Positions 21,670 through 32,979 are shown, counted from the stretch's first letter. The stretch: DNA of 64,000 bases from Candidatus Palibaumannia cicadellinicola (GCF_000754265.1 NZ_CP008985.1:1-64000); one strand, 5' to 3'. Notes: generated by a model not told the origin, from the sequence alone. Numbers and translations: made by a program.

Positions 21670-22215
21670 ATGGATAACATATTGCACAAACCAAAAATCA
21701 ACTATGTAGAGACCGTAGCTAGGTCACGTCTATTTACTATTGAATCAGTTAATTTGGAGTTTAGTAATGGTGTTTGTAGAGTATACGAACGAATGCAGCC
21801 ATCAGATCGTGAATCGGTAATGATAGTACCAGTCATAGATGATCACCTTTTGCTAATTCGTGAGTATGGTGTTGGTATTGAGGACTATGAGCTTAGCTTT
21901 CCAAAAGGACTCATCGATGCCGGCGAAGAAATTATGGAAGCTGCAAATCGTGAACTTATGGAAGAAGCTGGCTACGGTGCACAGAATTTCACATTTCTCC
22001 ATAGCTTAACTATAGCGCCTTCTTATTTATCTAGTAAAATGAATATTGTGGTAGCCCAAAAGCTTTATCCACAAAAGCGGCAAGGCGATGAGCCAGAAAC
22101 GTTGCCACTAGTTCGCTGGCCAGTATCACATATGTTAGCATTACTAAATGAAATAGATTTTTGTGAGGCACGTAATATCAGCGCGCTGTTTCTTGCCCAC
22201 GCTTGGTTAAGATAG
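21670..22215 (+). CDS. nudE: ADP compounds hydrolase NudE (Nudix)
   Basis: Nudix pyrophosphatase acting on ADP-ribose, Ap3A and NADH in E. coli. The Nudix box is complete: Gly80, Glu86, Arg94-Glu95, Glu98-Glu99 and Gly101 fit the family spacing. The 181 residues align over nearly the whole E. coli protein (186). In E. coli it is also found near pckA, consistent with orthology. Retention of a housekeeping Nudix enzyme in such a reduced genome is mildly notable. Confidence 0.93.
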   Translation: MDNILHKPKINYVETVARSRLFTIESVNLEFSNGVCRVYERMQPSDRESVMIVPVIDDHLLLIREYGVGIEDYELSFPKGLIDAGEEIMEAANRELMEEAGYGAQNFTFLHSLTIAPSYLSSKMNIVVAQKLYPQKRQGDEPETLPLVRWPVSHMLALLNEIDFCEARNISALFLAHAWLR

Positions 22216-22589
22216 ATGACGAGCCAATCAAAAATACAATAGTATAATTTTATATTAGAAATAGAGTTAGCTATCCTTATCTTTTGCATAATTTATGTAA
22301 CTATAGCCTATAAACTATATCAAATTATTTATAGTTCATATACTATGTTTTTAATACGTTTGATTTGTTTTACATCAGCTGATCTATTGCAGCAATAAAA
22401 ATTACTAGTAATTCTGGCAATCCTTAATTTAAGATAGCCATCTAGAAGTTAATACATCTATAACTGTGGCTCGGGTAGATAACATGATGCGTATTATCAT
22501 TATCAAAGTATCGGTAAATAACTGATACTATCCCCAGCGCTATGCCGTCATAATCTCTATCTCAACCGTCTCTAAAGGTAAAAAGATCA
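22216..22589. other. Intergenic region nudE-metK
   Basis: 374 AT-rich bases with no recognisable gene. A hairpin at 22508-22516/22522-22530 (nine pairs including one G-T, loop of five) lies about 60 bases before metK and may be part of its leader. A single octamer at 22564-22571 matches the MetJ box AGACGTCT at 6 of 8 bases, too weak alone to call an operator. Confidence 0.4.
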
Positions 22590-23738
22590 ATGGCTAAGCA
22601 CTTATTTACATCGGAATCTGTTTCCGAAGGGCATCCTGATAAAATAGCGGATCAGATTTCTGACGCAGTGTTAGACGCTATCTTAGCACAAGATTTGAAA
22701 GCACGCGTTGCTTGTGAAACTTATGTTAAAACCGGTATGGTGCTGGTTGGTGGCGAAATAACCACCAGTGCTTGGATTGATATCGAAGAACTAACCCGCA
22801 ATACCATCCGTGAGATTGGTTACACTCATTCAGATATGAAATTTGACGCTAACTCCTGCGCGGTTTTGAGTCTAATTAGTAAACAGTCGCCAGATATTAA
22901 TCAGGGTATTGATCGTACTGATCCAATAGAACAGGGAGCGGGGGACCAGGGTTTGATGTTTGGTTACGCTACTAATGAAACAGATGTACTGATGCCAGCA
23001 CCTATTACCTACGCTCATCGTCTTGTAGCGCGTCAGTCTCAGGTCCGTAAAAATGGTACCCTACCTTGGCTACGTCCAGATGCTAAAAGCCAAGTTACTT
23101 TTGCTTATGACAAAGGTAAAGTTATTGGTATCGATACCGTAGTACTTTCCACCCAACACGTAGAAAATATTGCGTTACCAAACTTACAAGAAGCGGTCAT
23201 GGAAGAGATAATCAAACCTGTATTACCAGCTGAGTGGCTTTCTGCACAAACAAAATTTTTTATCAACCCAACTGGCCGTTTTGTCATCGGTGGCCCAATG
23301 GGTGATTGTGGCCTGACTGGTCGTAAAATTATCGTAGATACCTACGGTGGTATGGCTCGTCACGGTGGAGGCGCATTTTCCGGCAAAGATCCATCTAAAG
23401 TAGACCGTTCTGCCGCCTATGCAGCGCGTTATGTGGCAAAAAATATTGTGGCAGCAGGACTTGCAGAAAAATGTGAAATTCAGGTATCTTATGCAATTGG
23501 CGTCGCAGAACCTACTTCTCTTACCATCGAGACGTTCGGTACTGAAAAAATTCCAGCTAATAATCTAACTGCCTTAGTACATGAGTTTTTTGATTTGCGT
23601 CCTTATAGCTTAATCAGGATGCTTAATTTATTACAACCTATCTACCGTGAAACTGCAACTTATGGTCATTTTGGTCGTGAGCATTTTCCGTGGGAAAAGA
23701 CTGACAAAGCAATACTATTGCGCGATGCAGCAACTTAA
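22590..23738 (+). CDS. metK: S-adenosylmethionine synthetase
   Basis: Makes SAM from methionine and ATP. The 382-residue protein is within a residue or two of E. coli (384), with signature [16 protein letters not shown] near the N-terminus and the conserved [12 protein letters not shown] hexapeptide region. SAM is used in this window by UbiE and by the radical-SAM enzymes ThiC and ThiH. Convergent with metR across 44 bases. Confidence 0.98.
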   Translation: MAKHLFTSESVSEGHPDKIADQISDAVLDAILAQDLKARVACETYVKTGMVLVGGEITTSAWIDIEELTRNTIREIGYTHSDMKFDANSCAVLSLISKQSPDINQGIDRTDPIEQGAGDQGLMFGYATNETDVLMPAPITYAHRLVARQSQVRKNGTLPWLRPDAKSQVTFAYDKGKVIGIDTVVLSTQHVENIALPNLQEAVMEEIIKPVLPAEWLSAQTKFFINPTGRFVIGGPMGDCGLTGRKIIVDTYGGMARHGGGAFSGKDPSKVDRSAAYAARYVAKNIVAAGLAEKCEIQVSYAIGVAEPTSLTIETFGTEKIPANNLTALVHEFFDLRPYSLIRMLNLLQPIYRETATYGHFGREHFPWEKTDKAILLRDAAT

Positions 23739-23782
23739 ATAAGAAATAGTTGTAACTTTGTATTACGATTAACATCGAAATA

Positions 23783-24694
23783 TTAAATAATAAATGTACG
23801 AGCCCGTACATATGGTAAATGTGCATAAGCATGTTGACGAGCTGACTTAATAAATGCTTCGGTCATTGGTTGATGCTGTTCACCATCACGTACTGCGGCA
23901 TAGAGACGACTCCATAATCCTTCCCCCAGTGAGATAGTATCAATAAGACCTTGGCGCTCAAAACTTTCTACCACCCAGTGGGGTAATGCAGCAATACCCA
24001 TATGTGCGGATACCATTTGAATTAATAGTAGAGTATTATCAACGGTTTTAAAGACTGGACTTATACCAGCGGGCTGCAGAAACTTACGCCAAATATCCAT
24101 ACGGCTACGCTGCACCGGATAAATAAGAAGTGTTTCCTCGCATAAATCATGGGGAGTAATAGCTAATTTATGAGCTAAATAATGAGTAGGTGCCAATACC
24201 AATCGAACTTCGTAATCAAATATTGGCGCGTAGTACAAACCACTGCGTGCTAAAATATCTGATGTTAGCACTAAATCTAATTTACCTTGTTGTAGCGCTG
24301 GTTGTGGATCAAAGGTAACGCCGGAGCGAAAATCCATTAGTACTTGTGGCCATTTTTCGTTAAATTTTGCTAGAGCTGGAGTAAGCCACTGAATACAGCT
24401 ATGACACTCAATCGCCAAACGTATTGTGGTCTGATGTGGCTGCTGACAAGTCTGCAGCGCCTGTTGTACTTGTGGTAATATTTGTTCTGCAAGCTGCAGT
24501 AATATGTCACCCTGTGTAGTAAAACGTAGCGGCTGGCTTTTACGCACGAACAAACGAAAACCTAGGCGATGTTCGAGATCGCTAAATTGATGTGATAACG
24601 CTGATTGAGTTTGGTGAATTTGCGCTGCCGCAGCAGCCAACGAACCGCTATTACGCAACACCTGCAGAGTTCGAAGATGTTTTAGTTCGATCAT
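23783..24694 (-). CDS. metR: LysR-family transcriptional activator MetR
   Basis: 303 residues, close to full length against E. coli MetR (317), with an N-terminal winged helix-turn-helix (residues 1-60) containing [22 protein letters not shown]-terminal LysR substrate-binding domain senses homocysteine in E. coli. It is divergent from metE with 102 bases between, the classical LysR arrangement. Dedicated regulators are rarely kept in reduced symbiont genomes, so MetR probably still controls metE. Only the extreme C-terminus differs in length. Confidence 0.95.
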   Translation of the reverse strand: MIELKHLRTLQVLRNSGSLAAAAAQIHQTQSALSHQFSDLEHRLGFRLFVRKSQPLRFTTQGDILLQLAEQILPQVQQALQTCQQPHQTTIRLAIECHSCIQWLTPALAKFNEKWPQVLMDFRSGVTFDPQPALQQGKLDLVLTSDILARSGLYYAPIFDYEVRLVLAPTHYLAHKLAITPHDLCEETLLIYPVQRSRMDIWRKFLQPAGISPVFKTVDNTLLLIQMVSAHMGIAALPHWVVESFERQGLIDTISLGEGLWSRLYAAVRDGEQHQPMTEAFIKSARQHAYAHLPYVRARTFII

Positions 24695-24796
24695 GAGAGT
24701 GTTTCATCTAGAAGTGAATAATTTGCGCTTGTACACTCTACAGTACACCGTAATTATAGGAGTGTAAACATCTGGACGTCTTAATTGGAGAAGCTA
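24695..24796. promoter_or_regulatory. metR/metE divergent control region with MetR- and MetJ-like sites
   Basis: TTCA (24703-24706) and TGAA (24715-24718) flank eight bases, resembling separated MetR half-sites rather than the canonical TGAA-N5-TTCA. Two adjacent octamers, 24766-24773 (6 of 8 to AGACGTCT) and 24774-24781 (7 of 8), form a tandem pair like a MetJ operator, ending five bases before the metE Shine-Dalgarno GGAG. A GTACAC direct repeat lies at 24731-24736 and 24743-24748. Whether MetJ exists in this genome cannot be seen here. Confidence 0.45.
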
Positions 24797-27076
24797 ATGG
24801 TAATTTTGAGTCATACACTAGGTTTTCCTCGCATCGGCTTGCACCGTGAATTAAAAAAAGCGCAGGAAAGTTATTGGAATGGTCATATAAATCAGCAACA
24901 GTTGCTTAACATAGGTCAAGAGCTTCGTGCACGTCACTGGCAACAGCAGAAAGATGCCGGGATAGATATACTACCAGTAGGTGATTTCGCCTGGTATGAT
25001 CATGTGCTAACTACTAGCTTAATGCTAGATAATGTACCAGTACGTCACCGTAACGGCGATGAGCCAAATGATATTGATACCTTGTACCGCATTGGTCGTG
25101 GTAGCGCACCAACTGGGAAACCAGCAGTAGCTGCTGAAATGACTAAATGGTTTAATACTAACTATCATTATATAGTGCCAGAATTTACTGTGGGTCAAAC
25201 ATTTAACCTGGGTTGGACTCAGTTGCTAGAAGAAGTTGATGAGGCTCTAGCATTAGGCTACCGCGTTAAGCCAGTACTCCTTGGGCCAGTTAGTTACTTA
25301 TGGTTAGGTAAAGTAAAAGGAACAAATTTTGACCGCCTATCGCTACTATCGGCACTATTACCAGTTTATCAGCAAGTATTAGTCGAACTTGCTAAACGTG
25401 GCGTAGACTGGGTACAGATCGACGAGCCAGCGTTAATACTAGAACTACCACCAGCATGGTGCTACGCTTACCATAGTGCCTATGAACATCTACAAGGATA
25501 TACGAAACTATTACTAACTACTTATTTCGACAGCATCGCGCATCATCTGGAGATCATCACTACGCTATCGGTACAGGGGCTGCATGTTGATCTGATTGCT
25601 GGTGGCGATGACCTTAAAGCTTTACATCACCATCTACCATTAGACTGGGTGCTATCAGCTGGAGTAATAAACGGTCGCAATGTATGGCGTGCTAATCTAC
25701 AAAGCTGGTTTGAGCAACTACGTTCATTAGTTGGTCAGCGAGAACTCTGGGTTAGCTCTTCTTGCTCACTTTTGCATAGTCCAATAGATTTAAGCATTGA
25801 GACTTCTATGGATAAGGAAGTTAAAAGTTGGTTTGCCTTTGCAATACAAAAATGTGCGGAACTAGGCTTACTACGTAGTGCGCTAAATCAGCAGGATCAG
25901 ATTGAACAGCAAACTAAATTAGCTAATTACAGCGCGCCGATCCGCGCGCGTCAGGAATCAAAACAAGTTACAAATCCGCAAGTTCAAGCTAGGCTGGAGC
26001 AAATCACCAACGCTGATAGTCAGCGCCAGCAGCATTATGCTGACCGTATAAAAGTTCAGCGTACGCGATTTAACTTACCGATATTACCTACAACAACTAT
26101 CGGTTCTTTCCCGCAAACCTCCGCAATCCGTAACTTACGTCTTAATTTTAAGAATGGACGCTTAGATGATGATAGTTATCGAATAGGTATTCGTGATCAT
26201 ATTAAGCAAGCTATTACTGAGCAGGATTTATTAGGTCTCGATGTTTTAGTACACGGAGAGGCCGAGCGTAACGATATGGTAGAATATTTTGGTGAGCATT
26301 TAGATGGCTTTATTTTTACCCAGAATGGTTGGGTCCAGAGTTACGGCTCCCGTTGTGTTAAGCCACCGATTATTGTCGGTGATATTAGTCGTCCACAGCC
26401 AATGACAGTAGAATGGGCGAGCTATGCTCAATCTTTAACTAAGAAACCTGTAAAAGGTATGCTAACTGGACCAGTCACGATTCTATGTTGGTCGTTTCCG
26501 CGCGAGGATATTAGTCGTCAAACTATAGCTAGACAGATAGCTTTAGCGTTGCGTGACGAAGTCATAGATCTCGAGCAGGCTGGAATAGGCATCATTCAAA
26601 TTGATGAGCCAGCTTTACGCGAAGGATTGCCATTGAAACATTCTACCTGGCACGAGTATCTTAAATGGGCCGTAGAAGCATTCCGTCTGACCGCTGCAGT
26701 TGCTAAAAATCATACTCAGATCCATACCCATATGTGCTATAGCGAATTTAACGATATCATGGATTCTATTGCGGCGCTGGATGCTGATGTCATAACGATT
26801 GAAACCTCTCGTTCAGATATGGAGTTGCTTAAAATATTTAATAAGTTTCATTATCCTAATGATATTGGACCTGGGGTATATGATATTCATTCGCCTAACA
26901 TACCAAGCGATGCTTCGATAATTAAGCTGTTGCGCAAAGCAGTAGAAAGTATACCAGTAGAACGTTTATGGGTTAACCCAGACTGTGGCTTAAAAACCCG
27001 CACTTGGTCAGAAACCCGTCAAGCTCTAGCAAATATGGTAACTGCAGCACGTAAACTGCGCGAAGAAAAGCTGTAA
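24797..27076 (+). CDS. metE: Cobalamin-independent methionine synthase
   Basis: Transfers a methyl group from methyl-THF polyglutamate to homocysteine, the last step to methionine. The ATG at 24797 (GGAG six bases upstream) gives 759 residues, like E. coli (753); the TTG at 24785 lies over the ribosome site. Zinc ligands are visible in [10 protein letters not shown] (His and Cys) and NPDCGLKTR (Cys). Full length and apparently functional even though metA in this window is dead, so homocysteine must come from elsewhere or another activating enzyme. Confidence 0.97.
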   Translation: MVILSHTLGFPRIGLHRELKKAQESYWNGHINQQQLLNIGQELRARHWQQQKDAGIDILPVGDFAWYDHVLTTSLMLDNVPVRHRNGDEPNDIDTLYRIGRGSAPTGKPAVAAEMTKWFNTNYHYIVPEFTVGQTFNLGWTQLLEEVDEALALGYRVKPVLLGPVSYLWLGKVKGTNFDRLSLLSALLPVYQQVLVELAKRGVDWVQIDEPALILELPPAWCYAYHSAYEHLQGYTKLLLTTYFDSIAHHLEIITTLSVQGLHVDLIAGGDDLKALHHHLPLDWVLSAGVINGRNVWRANLQSWFEQLRSLVGQRELWVSSSCSLLHSPIDLSIETSMDKEVKSWFAFAIQKCAELGLLRSALNQQDQIEQQTKLANYSAPIRARQESKQVTNPQVQARLEQITNADSQRQQHYADRIKVQRTRFNLPILPTTTIGSFPQTSAIRNLRLNFKNGRLDDDSYRIGIRDHIKQAITEQDLLGLDVLVHGEAERNDMVEYFGEHLDGFIFTQNGWVQSYGSRCVKPPIIVGDISRPQPMTVEWASYAQSLTKKPVKGMLTGPVTILCWSFPREDISRQTIARQIALALRDEVIDLEQAGIGIIQIDEPALREGLPLKHSTWHEYLKWAVEAFRLTAAVAKNHTQIHTHMCYSEFNDIMDSIAALDADVITIETSRSDMELLKIFNKFHYPNDIGPGVYDIHSPNIPSDASIIKLLRKAVESIPVERLWVNPDCGLKTRTWSETRQALANMVTAARKLREEKL

Positions 27077-27460
27077 CAATGCAAACGTACTACAAGTATA
27101 CAGGTAATATACTAGTATTTTTTGGTAGATTAGGTTTGGTTTAATCTCTTACTAGTTTTTATTTTAGTTATATAATAGATGCTAAACAGGTAGCTAGTCT
27201 ATAGATGAACATAGCTAGTTATCTGTTACTAGCACTGTAGTTTTGTTTCATACCCAATTATCAACTATAATAGTTTTAACCCGCAAGGTTAATAGCTTCT
27301 TTCATTTTTCGCATCTTCTTAATTAGTGCCTAACGAATTATAACCCACTACTAGAAACAAAGGTCTTAAGTAAACGCGGAATCAGCATATGATCACGTAA
27401 ACGGTTATGGTAGGTGCGGTGCATACAATATTAACCCAAAATACTTGCTGGGAAAAACTC
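27077..27460. other. Intergenic region metE-rmuC
   Basis: In E. coli ysgA and udp lie here; I see no remnant. It contains a 13-bp stem with two G-T pairs (27185-27197 with 27215-27227) and a 6-bp hairpin TTAACC/GGTTAA (27276-27281 with 27287-27292) followed by a broken T-rich tract, a possible weak terminator. Confidence 0.4.
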
Positions 27461-28966
27461 ATGTATTTAATAATATTTTACAACGTGGGGAGCGCCCTGC
27501 TAGGCATGCTTAGCGGCTGGTTAATCACTCGTATTCAATATGATAAAAAACATCTCAAACGCCAGGCTGAATGGTCTCATCTGGCACAGACGTTACAGAT
27601 GACTCATCAACAACAGGCACTAGAGCTTCGTGCACGTGAGCAGCTTGAGCAAAAGTTATACAACGGCGAACGAACTTTACATCAATTATATAGCAAGCTT
27701 GCAGCCGCAGAAGAACGTCTTAGCTCCTTAGATCATTTTCGTAATGATTGTACACAACTCAGTCAGGAACTACGTGTGCTGCAGGAAAAAAATAGTATTC
27801 TGAAAGCAGAGCTACGGGAAGTCACTATTCGTTTGGAAGAAACTCAGTTAGCAGCTGAAGATAAGCAACGTCTGCTTATTAATAGCGAACAACGGCTATC
27901 ATCACAGTTCGAAAATCTAGCTCACCGTATTTTTGAACAAAACGGACGCCAAGTTAATGAACAGAACCGGCAAAGTCTTGACCAACTGCTGATTCCTCTG
28001 CGCGAACAATTAGATGGTTTCCGCCGACAAATGCAGGACAGCTTTAGCAATGAAGCGCGGGAACGCCATACTTTAGCCCATGAGATTAGTAATTTGCAGC
28101 AACTACATATACATATGACTCAAGAAGCAGTAAACCTAACCAAAGCTCTAAAAGGCGATAATAGAGTACAGGGAAATTGGGGAGAAATAGTTCTAAGTAG
28201 GGTTTTGGAAGCGTCTGGTCTTCGGGAAGGACACGAATTTCATACTCAAGTCAATATTCAGCACGGCGATGAACAACGATTACAGCCAGATGTGGTAGTA
28301 CGACTACCACAGGGTAAGGATGTTGTCATTGACGCGAAAATGTCGTTAGTGGCTTATGAACGCTATTTTAATAGCGACAATGAAGCAGATCGTAAGTTAG
28401 CACTTACTGATCATGTAAATTCATTACGCACCCATATGAAACGGCTAGGCCGAAAAGATTATCAACGATTGCTTGGTTTACGATCGTTAGATTATGTTTT
28501 GATGTTTATACCAGTTGAGCCTGCTTTTATGGTCGCTATTAATCAGCATCCTGAACTTATTAGCGAAGCTTTAGCGCATAATATTATGCTAGTTAGTCCT
28601 ACTACGTTATTAGTAGCACTGCGTACCATAAATAATTTATGGCGTTACGAACACCAAAGCAGGAATGCCCAGCATATTGCAGATCGCGCTACACGACTAT
28701 ACGATAAATTTCGTCTTTTTGTCGATGATATGAATACTATAGGCCAAAGTTTAGAGAAAGCACAAGCAAGTTATCGGCTCGCGATGAAAAAATTAGCTTA
28801 TGGTCGTGGTAATATGATCAGTCAAGCAGAAGGATTTCGTACTCTAGGGGTTGAGATTCAGCGTCCTATAGCACCAGTATCAGCCTCTATCCTAGATGGA
28901 CATATTATTTTCACTGAACAACCAGACGATACTACATTGCACGATGAACTACCATTAAGAGAGTAG
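27461..28966 (+). CDS. rmuC: DNA recombination protein RmuC family
   Basis: RmuC is a membrane-anchored coiled-coil protein with a nuclease-like domain, implicated in limiting inversions at short repeats. From the ATG at 27461 the product is 501 residues with an N-terminal hydrophobic segment (about residues 1-22), a long Glu/Gln-rich coiled coil, then the RmuC domain (GNWGEIVLSRVLEASGL, then VVIDAKMSLVAYERYF). The GTG or ATG codons further upstream would break the N-terminal anchor pattern seen in E. coli (475 aa). As in E. coli it precedes ubiE. Confidence 0.92.
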   Translation: MYLIIFYNVGSALLGMLSGWLITRIQYDKKHLKRQAEWSHLAQTLQMTHQQQALELRAREQLEQKLYNGERTLHQLYSKLAAAEERLSSLDHFRNDCTQLSQELRVLQEKNSILKAELREVTIRLEETQLAAEDKQRLLINSEQRLSSQFENLAHRIFEQNGRQVNEQNRQSLDQLLIPLREQLDGFRRQMQDSFSNEARERHTLAHEISNLQQLHIHMTQEAVNLTKALKGDNRVQGNWGEIVLSRVLEASGLREGHEFHTQVNIQHGDEQRLQPDVVVRLPQGKDVVIDAKMSLVAYERYFNSDNEADRKLALTDHVNSLRTHMKRLGRKDYQRLLGLRSLDYVLMFIPVEPAFMVAINQHPELISEALAHNIMLVSPTTLLVALRTINNLWRYEHQSRNAQHIADRATRLYDKFRLFVDDMNTIGQSLEKAQASYRLAMKKLAYGRGNMISQAEGFRTLGVEIQRPIAPVSASILDGHIIFTEQPDDTTLHDELPLRE

Positions 28967-29051
28967 CACTCTACCATAGGACTTTGACTACGTATCTGTT
29001 ACACTTATCGCCTAAAATCATTAGGGAGTAAGACTGACTAGGACTAAAAAC

Positions 29052-29810
29052 ATGGTAAATGAAAATAAGGGTGAAACTACCCATTTTGGTTTCCGTACCG
29101 TAACCAAAAAACAAAAAACGTTGATGGTTGCAGATGTTTTTAACTCAGTAGCGACAAACTATGACTTGATGAACGATTTAATGTCGTTTGGTATTCACCG
29201 TCTCTGGAAACGGTTCGCCATAGAATGTAGCGGTATACGTCGCAGACAAAAAGTCTTAGATCTTGCTGGCGGTACTGGCGATATCACTGCTAAGTTTTCT
29301 CGTTTGGTCGGGGACCAAGGTAAAGTAGTATTAGTTGATATTAATGATTCTATGCTTAAAGCTGCACGAGATAAGTTACGTAATCATGGTGTGCTCGGTA
29401 ATATCAGCTATATACAAGCTAATGCTGAATTATTACCTTTTAGTAACAATATATTCGACTGTATCACGATATCGTTTGGACTACGTAACGTAACGGAAAA
29501 AGAACAGGCTCTACGCTCAATGTACCGAGTACTAAAACCAGGCGGATGCTTATTAATCCTAGAATTCTCTAGACCTCTATTCAAGCCACTAAAAAAAGTG
29601 TATGATTTTTACTCTTTTCATATTCTGCCTAAGATAGGCCAGTTAATAACCAGCGATGCTAGTAGCTATCGCTATCTAGTGGAATCTATCCGTATGCATC
29701 CCGATCAAGAAAAACTAAAATCTATGATGCATAATGCCGGTTTCGATAATATCGAGTACTTTAATATGACTGGTGGGATTGTAGCGCTACACCGCGGTTA
29801 TAAATTCTAA
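29052..29810 (+). CDS. ubiE: Demethylmenaquinone/2-methoxy-benzoquinol C-methyltransferase
   Basis: SAM-dependent methyltransferase in ubiquinone (and menaquinone) synthesis. The 252 residues align with E. coli UbiE (251). Motif [15 protein letters not shown], binds SAM, and [14 protein letters not shown] is family-specific. First gene of the ubiE-ubiJ-ubiB cluster; ubiJ follows after 13 bases. Confidence 0.97.
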   Translation: MVNENKGETTHFGFRTVTKKQKTLMVADVFNSVATNYDLMNDLMSFGIHRLWKRFAIECSGIRRRQKVLDLAGGTGDITAKFSRLVGDQGKVVLVDINDSMLKAARDKLRNHGVLGNISYIQANAELLPFSNNIFDCITISFGLRNVTEKEQALRSMYRVLKPGGCLLILEFSRPLFKPLKKVYDFYSFHILPKIGQLITSDASSYRYLVESIRMHPDQEKLKSMMHNAGFDNIEYFNMTGGIVALHRGYKF

Positions 29811-29823
29811 TTTTTAACTAAAT

Positions 29824-30420
29824 ATGCTTTTAAAACAATTCATAAGTGCGGTGCTAGAAACCTTGCTTAAGCACTTACTTTTTCTGTTCCAAAATCAGCC
29901 TATGTCAGCCAAATATCAGTGTCTGAAAGGAAAAGTTTTGAGACTTCAATTAGCCGAATTAGATACACCGATTATTTTAATATTTAGTGAACAACAAGTT
30001 GATGTTCTCAACGCTTGGAATGATATAGCTGACTGTACGATCGATACTAATATAACTACGTTACTGTTTTTAGATTATAGTAATCATCAGCATGTAACGC
30101 AGTTTCTGAAACTTACACAAGGCGATCAGCAAATATTGCAGCAATTCGTTACATTACTAAAAATAGTAGGATGGGATCCTGCTGAGCTTTTAGTGCCCTG
30201 GCTAGGCGATATTGTTACAGAAGTTATTCTACGTTATTTCATACATCAGGTCTATGGTATCAAGCAACAACTGCGTACTTTCCAAGACCGAATCACTTTT
30301 GCAATTACTGATGAGTGGCGTATAGCACCCTCGTCGCTAGAATTAACGTTTTTTAACCAAAAAGTTAATGAGGTGACTCTAGCAGTAGAGCAATTAGCAG
30401 CTTGTTTGGACAAACTATAG
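29824..30420 (+). CDS. ubiJ: Ubiquinone biosynthesis accessory factor UbiJ
   Basis: Lipid-binding SCP2-like protein that works with UbiK and the Ubi complex in aerobic ubiquinone synthesis in E. coli. The 198-residue protein is similar in length (201) and keeps the N-terminal SCP2 core (FSEQQVDVL) and the ITDEWR helix near the C-terminus. Divergent in sequence, but the placement between ubiE and ubiB is diagnostic. Confidence 0.9.
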   Translation: MLLKQFISAVLETLLKHLLFLFQNQPMSAKYQCLKGKVLRLQLAELDTPIILIFSEQQVDVLNAWNDIADCTIDTNITTLLFLDYSNHQHVTQFLKLTQGDQQILQQFVTLLKIVGWDPAELLVPWLGDIVTEVILRYFIHQVYGIKQQLRTFQDRITFAITDEWRIAPSSLELTFFNQKVNEVTLAVEQLAACLDKL

Positions 30421-30432
30421 GGAGTCTAGCCT

Positions 30433-32070
30433 ATGCTTTTAGGAGAGATTTACCGCCTTTATTTTATTATCAGAGTAATGCTTAGCTACGGACTAGATGA
30501 GCTCATGCCAGTAACTAGGTTAACTTTACCACTACGAATCGGACGCCGATTATTCTTTTGGATACCTAACTTGCATGTTGAACGGGCGCTAGGTGAACGC
30601 CTGCGTCTTGCTCTACAAGAGCTTGGGCCAGTATGGATTAAGTTAGGGCAAATGCTCTCTACCCGTCGTGATTTTTTGGCACCATCAATCGCAGATCAGC
30701 TAGCTATGTTACAAGATAGGGTGCAGCCTTTTCATGGTGCATTAGCGCGTAAGCATATCGAATGTTCCATGGGAGAATCGTTAGAAATGTGGTTCGAAGA
30801 CTTTGAACCAGATCCGCTTGCTTCGGCTTCTATAGCGCAGGTACATACAGCTAAGTTGAAAAACAATGGTAAAGAGGTGGTCATCAAAGTAATTCGCCCG
30901 GACATTATGCCAATTATTCAAGCTGACGTGCGTCTCATGTACAGATTAGCACGTTGGGTGCCACGTTTATTACCAGGAAGTAGACGTTTGCGTCCGATGG
31001 AAGTTGTGTTGGAGTACGAGAAAAAGTTATTAGATGAACTAAATTTACTACGCGAAGCAGCTAACTCCATTCAATTACGGCGTAACTTCGCTAAAAGTTC
31101 AATGTTGTATATACCAGAAGTATATCCTGATTATTGTAGTGAAAATATAATGGTCATGGAGCGTATTTATGGCATACCAGTCAACGATATAGTGGCTTTG
31201 AAAAAGCAAGGTACTAACATGAAGCTTTTAGCGGAGCGAGGAGTACAAATATTTTTTACCCAAGTATTTCGTGATAGTTTTTTTCACGGCGATATGCATC
31301 CAGGTAATATTTTCGTCAGTTATGAGCATCCGGAAAATCCCCAATATATCGGTATCGACTGTGGTATCGTTGGTTCACTAAACAAAAAAGATCAACGTTA
31401 TTTAGCAGAAAACTTTCTTGCCTTTTTTAACCGTGATTACCGTAAGGTTGCTGAACTACACGTCGATTCAGGCTGGGTACCACCTGAGACTAGTATTGAA
31501 GACTTTGAGTTTGCTATCCGCGCTGTTTGCGAGCTAATGTTCGAAAAACCACTAGCAGAAATATCCTTCGGTCATGTACTACTGAATTTATTTCATACGG
31601 CACGGCGTTTTAATATGGAAGTACAACCACAACTAGTGCTATTGCAAAAGACGTTGTTGTATATTGAGGGAGTAGGGCGGCAGCTTTATCCACAGCTAGA
31701 TTTATGGAACACAGCCAAGCCTTTTTTAGAAGAGTGGATAGAAAATCAGGTTGGCTTATCTGCTCTATTTCGCGCTATTAAAGAGAAAGCTCCTTATTGG
31801 GTAGAGAAGTTACCTGAATTGCCAGAACTAGTTTATGATAGTTTTAAGCAGAACATAATGTTACAAAAAAGCGTCGATCGACTAACAGCAGAGCTACAAA
31901 AACAGCGCCTAAGACAAGGGCAGGCCTATTTTTTATTTAGTATGGGCGCTACCTTATTACTTATCGGTACGTTTTTACTTGCATATGATGCTAATATCGC
32001 ATTAGTATCTGTCTGGCTAGTGATTTTTGGCATAGTAAGCTGGTTTTTAGGTTGGAAGCGTACCGTATAA
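30433..32070 (+). CDS. ubiB: UbiB, atypical kinase/ATPase for ubiquinone synthesis
   Basis: ADCK-family protein required for ubiquinone biosynthesis. The 545 residues nearly equal E. coli (546). Visible family features: the KxGQ motif in [11 protein letters not shown], an Ala-rich loop [12 protein letters not shown], the ATP-site lysine in VVIKVIRP, the [10 protein letters not shown] catalytic loop and [10 protein letters not shown] as the metal site. The C-terminus has two hydrophobic membrane spans. It starts 12 bases after ubiJ. Confidence 0.97.
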   Translation: MLLGEIYRLYFIIRVMLSYGLDELMPVTRLTLPLRIGRRLFFWIPNLHVERALGERLRLALQELGPVWIKLGQMLSTRRDFLAPSIADQLAMLQDRVQPFHGALARKHIECSMGESLEMWFEDFEPDPLASASIAQVHTAKLKNNGKEVVIKVIRPDIMPIIQADVRLMYRLARWVPRLLPGSRRLRPMEVVLEYEKKLLDELNLLREAANSIQLRRNFAKSSMLYIPEVYPDYCSENIMVMERIYGIPVNDIVALKKQGTNMKLLAERGVQIFFTQVFRDSFFHGDMHPGNIFVSYEHPENPQYIGIDCGIVGSLNKKDQRYLAENFLAFFNRDYRKVAELHVDSGWVPPETSIEDFEFAIRAVCELMFEKPLAEISFGHVLLNLFHTARRFNMEVQPQLVLLQKTLLYIEGVGRQLYPQLDLWNTAKPFLEEWIENQVGLSALFRAIKEKAPYWVEKLPELPELVYDSFKQNIMLQKSVDRLTAELQKQRLRQGQAYFLFSMGATLLLIGTFLLAYDANIALVSVWLVIFGIVSWFLGWKRTV

Positions 32071-32124
32071 ATGAGAGATATAAATACTATCGTATCATGT
32101 ATATATAGTACTATTATATCTAAC

Positions 32125-32721
32125 TAGATAATAGTTGACTGGCAGAGCGGTATTTAAGCCTTTTTTACAATCACGGTAATACTCATTAGCGAGAGTTGAT
32201 GTCCAGTGACAAATACTAGTCTTGTATCCGGACTAGTAAATAAGCACCTACCTCGTCAGATTCAATGAGTATCTCTAGATCTGTTCTTTGTCTAATAACA
32301 TCAGTAGGAAAATCTACGTAGCGTGAGTGTGGCCCCAAAAAAGTTGGATCAAATCCCCTCGTTAACAACGAATATGGTCTCTGTGTGTAATACTAATAGA
32401 CTCACGATAGTTTTGGTTGTCTGGTCATTTTGGGAATATTATAAAGAATCTTTATATTTAAAATGATAATAAAAATTATTCATATGTTCGGCAGTAGTGT
32501 TTTGTGATTAACGGTTATCAATCCGCAGCAACTTAATATTAAGTTGCTGCGGATAGTTAGATAATAAACGTAAGAAATAATTTTCTGTTTCTATTTTATT
32601 TTGCATAGAAAACTTTAATCGATTTTATTTTTATTGTCTAAGTATTGGCATACGAGAAAGTCATGACAAAAATATTTTCATTCCGTAATAAATTAACTGC
32701 TGGTAAATTTTGAGACACCAT
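32125..32721 (-). pseudogene. metA: Decayed homoserine O-succinyltransferase (metA)
   Basis: Reading the minus strand, pieces of MetA follow in order: start region with LPAVNLLRNENIFVMT, then [18 protein letters not shown], then NTTAEHMNNFYYHF, then ILYNIPKMTRQPKLS, then [18 protein letters not shown], then TDLEIL, FVTGH and EYYRD. They are broken by several stops (for example TAA at 32510-32508 in place of a Glu codon) and by frameshifts. A deletion near 32459 removes about 50 codons including the catalytic-Cys segment (FVCWAVQ in E. coli). About 600 bases remain of a 930-base gene. Found by hand translation; the order and identity of the pieces make the call strong. The gene could not make an active enzyme. 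Confidence 0.93.
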
Positions 32722-32979
32722 AATTGGCATAAATTTTTTATCTATAAATAGATATAAATTTATCAATAGATTTACATATAGTGATATTAGCGATTAAATA
32801 TAAAATTTATAGTTTCCATCAGTTTGTTAAGGTTAATAACGATTAATGATAACTCAATATAAAAATCAATTGATATCTTAATTATTGTTGATCTGTTTAT
32901 AAAAATATTTGTACTACAATTCATAATTGATTACTGGGCTACTAAAGTAATCTTTTTTCTGACCTATGAGACTAATGTT
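32722..32979. other. AT-rich gap between metA remnant and ubiA
   Basis: No recognisable gene. In E. coli ubiC precedes ubiA; I see no ubiC remnant here. The ATTGGCATA heptamer-like sequence recurs (near 32643 and 32723), without evident meaning. Confidence 0.4.

Noticed and set aside
32521..32554. Palindrome as an operator or replication site
   Set aside because: Both arms lie within the metA remnant's coding sequence, so an original regulatory role is unlikely.
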